Assembly (NCBI RefSeq): GCF_000374445.1
Contig: NZ_KB894410.1
Coordinates: 62,001 to 126,000, forward strand
Origin: Actinokineospora enzanensis DSM 44649
Lineage (GTDB): Bacteria; Actinomycetota; Actinomycetes; Mycobacteriales; Pseudonocardiaceae
Reading direction: 5' to 3'
DNA length: 64,000 nt
The position numbers were made by a program, and so were the translations under genes. Shown here one piece after another: positions 19,132-27,264 of this stretch. Position 1 is the stretch's first letter. Every line of letters starts with the position of its first letter. The notes under the pieces were generated by a model. The model was not told the DNA's origin and ran no database searches. It was given only the letters and a program-made list of their open reading frames with translations.

Positions 19132-19983
19132 ATGCCCCAGTCCACCCCGGCAGGCCCGGACGAGCTGGCGCTGGCCCTCGACCGGGTCGGGTACCTGGCC
19201 GACGAGGGGCTGGCGACGGCCGCGTTCCTCGCCGCGCGGCTGGGACGGCCGCTGTTCTGCGAGGGCGAACCGGGCACCGGCAAGACCGCGCTGGCGACGG
19301 CGCTGGCCGAGGCGCTGGGCGTCGACCTGGTCCGGTTGCAGTGCCACGAGGGGATCGACGCCACCCAGGCGCTGTACGACTGGGACTTCCCGCGCCAGCT
19401 GCTGCATCTGCGCGCCGGTGGCGAGGATTCCCTATACACGCGGCGGTTCCTGCTCGCGCGGCCGTTGCTGCGTGCGCTGGAGGAGGCGCCGTGCGTGCTG
19501 CTGGTCGACGAGATCGATCGGGCGGACGACGAGTTCGAGGCGTTTCTGCTGGAAGTGCTGAGCGAGAACGCGGTCACCATCCCCGAGCTGGGGGTTGTGC
19601 GGGCCGCGGTGCCGCCGCTCGTGGTGCTGACGTCCAACCGGACGCGCGAGGTGCACGACGCGTTGAAGCGCAGGTGCCTTTACCACTGGCTGGACCACCC
19701 GTCGCTGGAGCGTGAGCTCGCCATCCTACGGCGTCGCGTACCCGGTGTGGGTGAGCGGTTGGCCGAACAGGTGACGGTGGCCGTGCGCAGGCTGCGCGCG
19801 GCGGAGTTGTTGAAACCACCCGGTGTCGCGGAGACGATCGACTGGGCGAGCGCGTTGTTGGCGTTGGGGCGTACGGAATTGGACGCGCGCACGGCGGCGG
19901 TGACACTGGGTGCGGTGTTGAAGTACCGGGAAGACGCCGACCGGGTGATCGCGGCGGGACTGGACGCGTTGATCGCGGGTTGA
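19132..19983 (+). CDS. MoxR-type AAA ATPase of a Mo-hydroxylase locus (CoxD-like)
   Basis: A 283-residue AAA ATPase with Walker A GEPGTGKTAL, Walker B VLLVDEIDRADDEFEAFLLE and sensor TSNRT. MoxR/CoxD proteins work with a VWA protein (CoxE) in maturing the active site of molybdenum hydroxylases. The expected CoxE partner is not adjacent but 6.2 kb away at 26173, beyond the NRPS cassette. The role is therefore inferred from family plus the nearby cox-like genes. Confidence 0.9.
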   Translation: MPQSTPAGPDELALALDRVGYLADEGLATAAFLAARLGRPLFCEGEPGTGKTALATALAEALGVDLVRLQCHEGIDATQALYDWDFPRQLLHLRAGGEDSLYTRRFLLARPLLRALEEAPCVLLVDEIDRADDEFEAFLLEVLSENAVTIPELGVVRAAVPPLVVLTSNRTREVHDALKRRCLYHWLDHPSLERELAILRRRVPGVGERLAEQVTVAVRRLRAAELLKPPGVAETIDWASALLALGRTELDARTAAVTLGAVLKYREDADRVIAAGLDALIAG

Positions 19984-20154
19984 CCTGTTCCGCAACTGGT
20001 TTTTGTTGCGGCGGTGGGAAAATCGTTCGCGTGTGGGTCGGGTCCGGCGCATCATGGGAGTGGGAAAACCGAACAAGCCGGAGTTCGCCGCCTCGGGTGG
20101 CGAGTGGTCCGGCACCGCGGGGCGTTGTGGCGGCGCCCCGCACCGCCGATCATG

Positions 20155-20167
20155 GTCCACTGTGGAC
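20155..20167. repeat. Copy of iterated palindrome GTCCACWGTGGAC
   Basis: GTCCACTGTGGAC, here extended to a 15-base perfect dyad (20154-20168), in the intergenic region downstream of the MoxR gene. Confidence 0.7.
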
Positions 20168-20204
20168 CACTTCGGTCTTCCCCCGGTGTGGTAGTCGTTT
20201 CCGT

Positions 20205-20247
20205 GACTCCCCGCGCCCGGCGACCGCCGTGTGCGCGGCGGGGAGTC
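20205..20247. terminator. Hairpin between convergent genes
   Basis: GACTCCCCGC pairs with GCGGGGAGTC across a 23-nt loop. One of two adjacent hairpins at this convergent junction. Confidence 0.55.
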
Positions 20248-20255
20248 CGTCCGGT

Positions 20256-20279
20256 GCGGGGCCGCTTGACCGGCCCCGC
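20256..20279 (-). terminator. Terminator after M1 aminopeptidase
   Basis: GCGGGGCCG / CGGCCCCGC stem with a six-base loop, eight bases beyond the aminopeptidase stop. Confidence 0.7.
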
Positions 20280-20287
20280 GTCGGACG

Positions 20288-21649
20288 TCAGCGCTGGGAC
20301 GCGGGCAGTCGCGGTAACGCCGGGTTGTGCAACCAGGCGGAGAACAGCTCGGTCAGCGGCCACGGGGTGTGCCGCTGCGCCAGGGTGACGAACTCGTCCG
20401 TGGTGACCGTGCCGTGCCGGTGCGCCGAGGTCCACACGTGCAACAGCGCGAAGAACGCCTCGTCGCCGATGCGCAGCCGCAGCGCGTGCAGGGTCACCGC
20501 GCCGCGCAGGTAGACGCGGTCGTCGAACATGCCGCGCACGCCCGGGTCGGCCAGCCGCAGGTTCTGCGGCCGGGCCGCCAGCTCCTGCCAGGCGCGGCGG
20601 GCGTGCGCGTCGGCCGGTTCGCCGCCGGACGCGGCCGACCAGAGCCATTCCGCGTAGGTGGCGAACCCCTCGTTGAGCCAGATGTGCCGCCACTCGGCCA
20701 CCGTGAGGCTGTTGCCGAACCACTGGTGCGCCAGCTCGTGCGCCACCAGCCGCTCGCTGCCGCGCCTGCCGTCCACGTGGTTGCTGCCGAACACCGACAG
20801 CGACTGCGCCTCGATCGGCGCGTCCAGCTCGGCGTCCACCACCACGACCCCGTACTGCTCGAACGGGTACGGGCCGAACAGCCGCTCGAACTCGATCAGC
20901 ATCTGCGGCTGCCGACCGAAGTCGTGCGCGAACCGGCTCATCAGCCGGGCGGGCACGGCCGCGTGCATCATCGGCACGGTGCCGAACGAGGACTCCGCGT
21001 ACCGTCCTATCTGGACGCTGACGAGGTAGGTCGGGGTCGGCTGGGAGAGCCGGAAGTCCCAGGTGGTCGTGCTGGCCGCGGACTGCTTCGCGTCCAGCAC
21101 CCCGGTCACCACCACCTGGTACGGCGAGGCCGTGGTGACCGCGATCCGGTAGGTGGCCTTGTCACTGGGGTGGTCGTTGCACGGGAACCAGGACGGCGCG
21201 CCGATCGGCTGGCTGGCCACGATCACGCCGTCGTCCAGGTAGTCCCAGCCGATCTCGCCCCAGTGGCTGCTCACCGGCGCGGGCGAGCCGGTGTAGCGGA
21301 CCTCCACGGTGAACCGGCCGCCGTCCGGCAGCGGCCGCGGCGGGGTGATCACCAGCTTGCCGCCGCGCTGGGCGTACCGCACGGCCTTGCCGTTCACCGT
21401 CACCTTGGTCGCCCGCAGCCCGGCGAAGTCCAGGCTGAACCGGGACAGCGCCTGGGTGACCGCCGCGGTGATCCGGGCGCGACCGTCCAGCCTGCCCGGA
21501 CCCACCCGGTAGGTCAGGTCGAGATCGTAGTGCGCGACCCGGTACCCGCCGTTGCCGTGGCCGGGCAGGTACGGGTCGGACGAGGTGCTCGCGCCGGGCT
21601 GCCCGGCGCGAGCCGGATCAGCCTTGGCGCTCACCGGCCCATTCAACAT
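20288..21649 (-). CDS. M1-family zinc aminopeptidase, NRPS partner
   Basis: A 453-residue M1 metallopeptidase: N-terminal beta domain, then the catalytic domain with HELAH (His304, Glu305, His308) and the third ligand Glu327 in WLNEGFATYAEW. The substrate-binding GAMEN motif is replaced by IEAQS, as in many actinobacterial M1 enzymes. No clear signal peptide. It begins 17 bp after the NRPS stop, so the two form one transcript. Zinc aminopeptidases have been reported to degrade epsilon-poly-lysine in its Streptomyces producer; a similar trimming or self-degradation role is inference. Confidence 0.92.
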   Translation of the reverse strand: MLNGPVSAKADPARAGQPGASTSSDPYLPGHGNGGYRVAHYDLDLTYRVGPGRLDGRARITAAVTQALSRFSLDFAGLRATKVTVNGKAVRYAQRGGKLVITPPRPLPDGGRFTVEVRYTGSPAPVSSHWGEIGWDYLDDGVIVASQPIGAPSWFPCNDHPSDKATYRIAVTTASPYQVVVTGVLDAKQSAASTTTWDFRLSQPTPTYLVSVQIGRYAESSFGTVPMMHAAVPARLMSRFAHDFGRQPQMLIEFERLFGPYPFEQYGVVVVDAELDAPIEAQSLSVFGSNHVDGRRGSERLVAHELAHQWFGNSLTVAEWRHIWLNEGFATYAEWLWSAASGGEPADAHARRAWQELAARPQNLRLADPGVRGMFDDRVYLRGAVTLHALRLRIGDEAFFALLHVWTSAHRHGTVTTDEFVTLAQRHTPWPLTELFSAWLHNPALPRLPASQR

Positions 21650-21666
21650 GACGACCCGGCTCCCGG

Positions 21667-24600
21667 TCAGCCCTCGCCCGGCCAGGCCGAGATCGGGTTG
21701 CCCAGCCAGCGGGTGCCGTCCGGGACGGACTCGCCGCGCATGACCAGCGAGGCCGGGCCGACCGTGGTGCGCGCGCCGACGGCCGCGCCGGGCAGCACGA
21801 TGCCGTGCGGGCCGAGCGTGCCGCCCGCGCCGACGGTCACCGGGGCCATCCGCATGATCCGGTCGTGGAACAGGTGGGTCTGCAGTACACAGCCGCGGTT
21901 GACCGTGGCGCCGGGGCCGACCCGGACCAGGTCGGCCTCGGGCAGCCAGTAGGTCTCCACCCAGGCGCCCCGGCCGATCTTCGCGCCGAGCCCGCGCAGC
22001 CAGGTGTTCAGCAGCGGCGAGCCGGTCGCCCACGGCGCGAACCACGGCACGGCCAGCATCTCCACGAAGGTGTCGGCCAGCTCGTTGCGCCAGACGAACG
22101 AGCTCCACAGTGGACGGTCCAGGGTGCGGAGCTGGCCGACCAGGACCCACTTCGCCAGCACCGCCACCACACAGGCCTCGATCCCGGCGCCGAACAGCAC
22201 CACGCCGCCGATGGCCAGACCAAGCCAGAAGCCCGCGTAGGTCAGGCACGCGGCGACCAGCACGGCCAGCGCCACCGAGGCCATCACCGGCACCACCCGG
22301 CACAGCTCGACCAGCGCGCGCGCCACCACCAGCCGCCGCGGCGGGTCGAAGGTGGTGCTCTCGTCCGCGGCGTCGGCCGTGCGCGGCAGCTTCATCGGCG
22401 GCATGCCCAGGTAGGACGACCCCGCCTTCGCCTTCTTCGGCGTCGAGGACAGCACGCCGACGAGCCCGCGCTTGGGTACCGCGCGGCCGGGCGCGGTCAT
22501 CCCGGAGTTGCCCAGGAACGCCCGCTTGCCGACGCGCGCGACGTCGATGCGCAGCCAGCCGCCGCCGAGCTCGTAGGAGCCGACCATGGTGTCGTCGGCC
22601 AGGAACGCGCCGTCGCCGACGGTCGTCATGCTCGGCAGCGCCAGCACCGTGGACGCCTCCACGCGCTTGCCCACCTTCATGCCCAGGGCGCGGAGCCACA
22701 CCGGCGTGAACAGGCTTGCGTAGATGGGGAACAGACCGGAACGGGCCATCTCCATCAACCGCTCAGTGGCCCACGCCTGCCACGCGATCCGGCTGTGCAC
22801 CGCGTGCCTGCCCGGTCGTAGGCCGATCGAGAGCAGACGTACGAGGACCAGGATCAGCAACGCGTAGCTGACCATCCAGGCCAGCGTGATCAGCGGTACC
22901 GCGATCAGGGCCTGCGTCAGGGCGGCGCCGAGGGTGGCCGTGCCCGCCAGGAAGCCCATCAGGATCACCACCGACGGGACCGCCGCCGCGACCGGCAGCA
23001 GGCTCAGCACGAACGACATCGCCGCGTACATGGCGACCCAGCGCCGCTTGCGCGCCGGGCGGCCGCCCTTCTGGTCGGCCTTCCCGGTCCGGCTCGCGGG
23101 CGCCCCGGACCAGCGCTGACCAGCGGGAACCGTGCCGTCGACGCCGGAGCCCGGGCCGATCTCGGCGTGCTTGCCGACGTGCGCGCCGGGGAACAGGGTG
23201 CTGCGCGCGCCGACCGTGGCGTGCGCGTCCACCCGGACCTGGCCGATGTGCAGGACGTCGCCGTCCAACCAGTGGCCGGACAGGTCCACCTCGGGCTCGA
23301 TGGCGGCACCGCGTCCCAGTCGCAGCATGCCCGTCACCGGTGGCAACGAGTGCAGGTCGACGCCATCACCGATGCGCGCGCCGAGAGCCCGCGCGTAGTG
23401 GGTCATCCAGGGTGCACCCTGCAGGCCCGCGGCACCGGTCAGTTCGACCATCCGCTCCGCCGCCCACAGGCGCACGTGGACACTCCCGCCGCGCGGGTAT
23501 GAACCGGGTTCGACGCCTCGCAGCAGCAGACGCGCTGTCACGGCTGCCAGCGTCATCCGGCCCCACGGGCTCAGGAACACCAGCCAGCCCGCGAGCACCA
23601 GCCACCAGGACACCTTGGGCGCCCAGGGCAGGGCCACCAGGTTGTTCAGCGCGGCCAGGGCGACCACCCAGCGGGCACCGACCACGGTGAGCATCGGGAG
23701 CGTCAGCGCGAGCTGCGCGATCCGGCTGCCGCGCGGGGTCGGCCACACCATCCGCTCGCGCTGCGTGCTCGCGGCGGCGGCGTCCACCCGTCGGGCCAGC
23801 TGGCCCAGCGTCGAGTGCTGGTACAGGTCGGCGACCGCGATGCTCGGGTGCCGCTCGCGGATCTTGGAGACCAGCTGCGCGGCGGACAGGCTACTGCCGC
23901 CGTGCGCGAAGAAATCGGCCTTCGGGGTGGCGACGCCGACGCCAAGCAGGTCTCGCCACAGGCCCGCCAGCCAGCGCTCGGTGTCGGTCAGCGCGGCCGC
24001 GTCCACGTCGGCGGTGTCCAGGGCCAACGGCCACGGCAGCGCCGCGCGGTCGACCTTGCCGGAGGTGCGCGTGGGCAGGGTGTCGACGGGGGCGAGCAGG
24101 GGCACCAACGCGGCCGGTAGCTCTGTCCGTAGCCGGTCTACCGCGGCGTCCGCGTCGAACTCCGCGCCCGTCACGACGTACCCGACCAGGAGCTGGTTAC
24201 CGGCGGCGGTAGTGCGCACGGCGGCCGCGGCACCCGCGACCCCGGGCAGCGCCTGCAACGCCGCGTCGACCTCGCCCAGCTCGATGCGCCTGCCGCCGAG
24301 CTTGATCTGCTCGTCGGCGCGGCCCAGGAACAGCAGGCCCGCTGGCTCGGCCTTGACCATGTCGCCGCTGCGGTAGGCGCGGTCCCAGGACAGCGCGGGC
24401 AGCGGCGCGAACTTCTCCGCGTCCTTCACCGGGTCGAGGTAGCGGGCCAAGCCCGCGCCGCCGATCACCAGCTGCCCGGTCTCGCCCATCGGCACCAGCT
24501 CGCCCGCCTCGTCCACCACGGCCAGCTCCCAGCCGTCCAGCGGCAGGCCGATGCGCACCGGGCCGCGCCCGGTCAGCTCGGCGGCACAGGCGACGACGGT

Positions 24601-25539
24601 CGCCTCGGTCGGGCCGTAGGTGTTCCACACCTCGCGGCCGGGCACGGCCAGCCGCTCGGCCAGCTCGGGCGGGCAGGCCTCGCCGCCGAAGATCAGCAGC
24701 CGGACCCGGTCCAGCGCCTCGGCAGGCCACAGCGCGGCCAGCGTCGGCACCGTGGAGACCACCGTGACACCCCGCGCGACCAGCCACGGGCCCAGGTCGA
24801 CGCCGGTGCGCACGAGCGCGCGGGGGGCGGCGACCAGGCAGGCGCCGTAGCGCCAGGCCAGCCACATCTCCTCGCAGGAGGCGTCGAACGCGACCGACAG
24901 CCCGGCCAGCACCCGGTCGTCGGGGGTGATCGGCGCGTCCGGCAGGAACAGCTCGGCCTCGGCGTCCACGAACGCGGCGGCGCTGCGGTGGCCGACCGCC
25001 ACGCCCTTTGGCTTGCCGGTTGAGCCGGAGGTGAAGATGATCCACGCGTCGTCGTCCGGGGTGGGCGTACCCGGGGTGCCGGTCGGGGCGGCCAGCCGGG
25101 TGAGCGCGCGGTGGGCGCCGAGTACGGCGCAAGCGTTTGCCTCGCCGAAGACCAGGGCCGCCCGCTCGTCCGGGTCGTCGAAGTCGACGGGGACGTAGGC
25201 GGCGCCTGCGGCGAGGACGCCGAGGATCGAGACGTAGAGGTCGGCGGTGCCGGACGGCACCCGGATACCCACCCGGTCGCCCCGGCCGACGCCCGCCGCG
25301 GCCAGTTCGGCGCGCAGGTCGTCGACCGCGGTGAGCAGCTCGCGGTAGGTCAGGACGGTCGTGCCGTCGTCGATCGCGCCCGCGTCGGGGTACCGGGCGG
25401 CGGTGGCGGCGAGGACGTCGACAAGGGTGCGGGGCGCGGACTCCGGGCCCGCGCGGAACACGGCCAGGCCGCGCGCGGCGGCGTCGGCCAGTGGGTCGTG
25501 GGAGTCGAGCAGGGACGGCGCGTGATCGGCAATGGTCAT
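21667..25539 (-). CDS. Pls/PosA-type single-module NRPS, homopoly(amino acid) synthetase
   Basis: A 1290-residue membrane NRPS. Adenylation domain (about 35-500) has FTSGSTGKPKG at 169, NTYGPTEAT at 306, YRSGDM at 389 and Lys495 in TSGKVDR. The carrier domain has HGGSSL with Ser550 for the pantetheine arm. Three pairs of membrane helices follow, each followed by a left-handed beta-helix domain. This is the architecture of epsilon-poly-lysine synthetase. The A4 stretch FDASCEEMW places Glu in the pocket, fitting a diamino acid. ATG 25539 starts close to the A domain without a good ribosome-binding site; ATG 25578 is the alternative. Confidence 0.93.
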   Translation of the reverse strand: MTIADHAPSLLDSHDPLADAAARGLAVFRAGPESAPRTLVDVLAATAARYPDAGAIDDGTTVLTYRELLTAVDDLRAELAAAGVGRGDRVGIRVPSGTADLYVSILGVLAAGAAYVPVDFDDPDERAALVFGEANACAVLGAHRALTRLAAPTGTPGTPTPDDDAWIIFTSGSTGKPKGVAVGHRSAAAFVDAEAELFLPDAPITPDDRVLAGLSVAFDASCEEMWLAWRYGACLVAAPRALVRTGVDLGPWLVARGVTVVSTVPTLAALWPAEALDRVRLLIFGGEACPPELAERLAVPGREVWNTYGPTEATVVACAAELTGRGPVRIGLPLDGWELAVVDEAGELVPMGETGQLVIGGAGLARYLDPVKDAEKFAPLPALSWDRAYRSGDMVKAEPAGLLFLGRADEQIKLGGRRIELGEVDAALQALPGVAGAAAAVRTTAAGNQLLVGYVVTGAEFDADAAVDRLRTELPAALVPLLAPVDTLPTRTSGKVDRAALPWPLALDTADVDAAALTDTERWLAGLWRDLLGVGVATPKADFFAHGGSSLSAAQLVSKIRERHPSIAVADLYQHSTLGQLARRVDAAAASTQRERMVWPTPRGSRIAQLALTLPMLTVVGARWVVALAALNNLVALPWAPKVSWWLVLAGWLVFLSPWGRMTLAAVTARLLLRGVEPGSYPRGGSVHVRLWAAERMVELTGAAGLQGAPWMTHYARALGARIGDGVDLHSLPPVTGMLRLGRGAAIEPEVDLSGHWLDGDVLHIGQVRVDAHATVGARSTLFPGAHVGKHAEIGPGSGVDGTVPAGQRWSGAPASRTGKADQKGGRPARKRRWVAMYAAMSFVLSLLPVAAAVPSVVILMGFLAGTATLGAALTQALIAVPLITLAWMVSYALLILVLVRLLSIGLRPGRHAVHSRIAWQAWATERLMEMARSGLFPIYASLFTPVWLRALGMKVGKRVEASTVLALPSMTTVGDGAFLADDTMVGSYELGGGWLRIDVARVGKRAFLGNSGMTAPGRAVPKRGLVGVLSSTPKKAKAGSSYLGMPPMKLPRTADAADESTTFDPPRRLVVARALVELCRVVPVMASVALAVLVAACLTYAGFWLGLAIGGVVLFGAGIEACVVAVLAKWVLVGQLRTLDRPLWSSFVWRNELADTFVEMLAVPWFAPWATGSPLLNTWLRGLGAKIGRGAWVETYWLPEADLVRVGPGATVNRGCVLQTHLFHDRIMRMAPVTVGAGGTLGPHGIVLPGAAVGARTTVGPASLVMRGESVPDGTRWLGNPISAWPGEG
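22103..22115. repeat. Copy of iterated palindrome (core TCCACAGTGGA)
   Basis: CTCCACAGTGGAC within the NRPS gene. On the coding strand it reads through a rare CCA proline codon. Confidence 0.6.
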
Positions 25540-25733
25540 CGCGACGAACGCATTTCTCACCTTTTCCGGTGGGGTCATCGGCCGGGGAGCCGGCCGAGCG
25601 GCAGCGCGCGGACGCTTCCGGAGCGAGCACGTTACCGGCCTTGTTATCGGCTTGTCGCGTCCGACCATTACTTCAGTGTCCTGGTTCACACGTGTGGGTT
25701 GCTTGTGCCGCAACAGTTTTGCTATCGGTCTCC

Positions 25734-25752
25734 GATATCGAGATCCGATATC
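25734..25752. promoter_or_regulatory. PadR operator candidate, distal copy
   Basis: GATATCGAGATCCGATATC: seven-base arms GATATCG/CGATATC around five bases, in the 290-bp gap between the divergent NRPS and PadR genes. Confidence 0.7.
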
Positions 25753-25802
25753 AATCACGCCTGCCGCTTGTGTACTGCCTAAATGGCAGCTACTCGTTGG
25801 CC

Positions 25803-25821
25803 GATATCGACATGCGATATC
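25803..25821. promoter_or_regulatory. PadR operator candidate, proximal copy
   Basis: GATATCGACATGCGATATC: the same arms and spacing as the copy 69 bp upstream. It ends eight bases before the PadR ATG, a position that would allow autorepression. Confidence 0.7.
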
Positions 25822-25829
25822 GTGGAGCG

Positions 25830-26129
25830 ATGGACGTGGTCCGTGAGTTCGCCAACGGCGCGCTGCGCCTCCGGGTGCTGCGCTACGCCGCCGAGGAGGA
25901 GGTACACGGTGCCTGGCTGACCGAGGAGCTGGCTGGTCGCGGGCACCGCGTGTCGCCCGGGACGCTCTATCCGCTGCTGCACCGCCTACAGGAGGCGGGT
26001 CTGCTCAAGTCGCGTACGGAGGTGGTCGACGGCAGGCGCGTACGGCGCTACCGGACGACCAAGCGCGGCAAGCGCGTGCTCTCCGACTGCCGTGCGGTGC
26101 TCGCGGAACTGGCCGAGGACATGGCGTAG
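25830..26129 (+). CDS. PadR-family transcriptional regulator
   Basis: A 99-residue winged-helix protein of the short PadR type (GAWLTEELAGRGHRVSPGTL, then YPLLHRLQEAGLL and a wing with VDGRRVRRYRTTKRGKRVL). GGAG lies directly before ATG 25830. Longer upstream frames run through the operator region and are not credible. Two identical-type dyads flank its promoter. It is divergent from the NRPS and probably represses it and itself. The ligand is unknown. Confidence 0.93.
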   Translation: MDVVREFANGALRLRVLRYAAEEEVHGAWLTEELAGRGHRVSPGTLYPLLHRLQEAGLLKSRTEVVDGRRVRRYRTTKRGKRVLSDCRAVLAELAEDMA

Positions 26130-26172
26130 TCCGCCCCTGCGGCACCGGGCTGTCCTGCGCAACACTGCAACG

Positions 26173-27264
26173 GTGGACCCATTGCCCGGTCTGGTCGGTT
26201 TCGCCGCCGCACTCCGTGCGGCTGGTGTTGCGTGCGGTCCTCAGCGCGTGCAGACCTACCTGGACGCGCTGGAGCTGATGGACCTAGCCGACCTCGACCA
26301 GGTCTACTGGGCCGGCAGGGTCACCCTCTGTTCCGAGCTGGACGACCTGCCCAAGTACGACGCCGCCTTCCAGGCATGGTTCACCGGGGTCACGCCACGT
26401 GCCGCACAACCACGCCTGGGCCACCAGCCCAAACGCGCTCATCTCGCCGCGCTCGCGGCAAGCGCAGGCTCCGGCGCGGAGAGCAACAGTCCGCACGTCG
26501 AGCGCAGGGCCAGCGACGCCGAGGTGCTGCGCCATCGCGACATCGCCGAGCTGACCGCCGCCGAGCGCGCCCACCTGCGCGAGATGATCGCTCTGCTCCG
26601 TCCTGAGCCGCCCCAGCGCGCCGCCCTCCGCTGGCGGCCGGACCGGCGCGGCCGCGTCGACGACCGCCGGACCGTTCGGATCATGCGTGCCTGCGGCGGC
26701 GAGCCTGCCCGGCTCGCCCGCAAGCGCCGCCGCACCCGGCCCCGGCGGGTCGTGCTGCTGATCGATGTCTCCGGCTCGATGTCCCCCTACGCCGACGCCC
26801 TGCTCCGCTTCGGGCACGCGATGGCCCACCGCTCGCCAACCGAGGTGTTCACCCTCGGTACCCGTCTCACCCGCCTGACCAGGCAACTCGGCCAGCGGGA
26901 CGCTGAGCTCGCGCTCGCCGCGGCCGCGCGGGCCGTCCCCGATTTCGCGGGCGGCACTCGGCTGGGCGAGACCCTGCGCGCGTTCCTGGACCGCTGGGGG
27001 CAGCGCGGTGTGGCCCGGCAGGCGGTGGTGGTGCTGTTCTCCGACGGTTGGGAACGCGGCGATGTGAGCCTGCTCGGCGCGCAGATGGCCCGCCTGGGCA
27101 GGCTCGCGCACCGGGTGTTCTGGGTGAACCCGCACGCGGGCTCGCCGGTGTACGAGCCGGTCCAGTCCGGTATCGCGGTTGCCTTGCCGCACGTCGACCG
27201 ATTGCTCGCCGGGCACAGCGTGGCGACACTTGATCATCTTCTACGGGAGGTGCGCCGTGCGTGA
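26173..27264 (+). CDS. VWA-domain protein, CoxE-like
   Basis: A 363-residue protein with an N-terminal helical region and a C-terminal von Willebrand A domain carrying the metal-ion site DVSGSMS at residue 198. CoxE proteins act with a MoxR/CoxD ATPase on apo Mo-hydroxylase. GTG 26173 was chosen because upstream residues overlap the PadR gene end and look non-coding. It overlaps xdhC by eight bases. Its ATPase partner (19132) is separated from it by the NRPS cassette. Confidence 0.9.
   Translation: MDPLPGLVGFAAALRAAGVACGPQRVQTYLDALELMDLADLDQVYWAGRVTLCSELDDLPKYDAAFQAWFTGVTPRAAQPRLGHQPKRAHLAALAASAGSGAESNSPHVERRASDAEVLRHRDIAELTAAERAHLREMIALLRPEPPQRAALRWRPDRRGRVDDRRTVRIMRACGGEPARLARKRRRTRPRRVVLLIDVSGSMSPYADALLRFGHAMAHRSPTEVFTLGTRLTRLTRQLGQRDAELALAAAARAVPDFAGGTRLGETLRAFLDRWGQRGVARQAVVVLFSDGWERGDVSLLGAQMARLGRLAHRVFWVNPHAGSPVYEPVQSGIAVALPHVDRLLAGHSVATLDHLLREVRRA

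Larger units (their letters stand above)
19984..20287. other. Gene-free 304-bp stretch rich in inverted repeats
   Basis: Lies between the ends of the rightward MoxR gene and the leftward aminopeptidase gene. It holds a small hairpin (CCGCAAC/GTTGCGG, 19989-20010), one copy of the iterated palindrome and two terminator hairpins. A 63-codon TTG frame (20003-20194) has no ribosome-binding site and was not called. Confidence 0.6.

Noticed and set aside
20003-20194. 63-codon frame downstream of the MoxR gene
   Set aside because: TTG start without a ribosome-binding site, lies in a terminator-rich region; some coding-like composition, but not enough.
25540-25758. NRPS start at 25758
   Set aside because: The extra 73 residues are basic and read through the intergenic region including part of the distal operator; A domains begin near residue 35 from ATG 25539.
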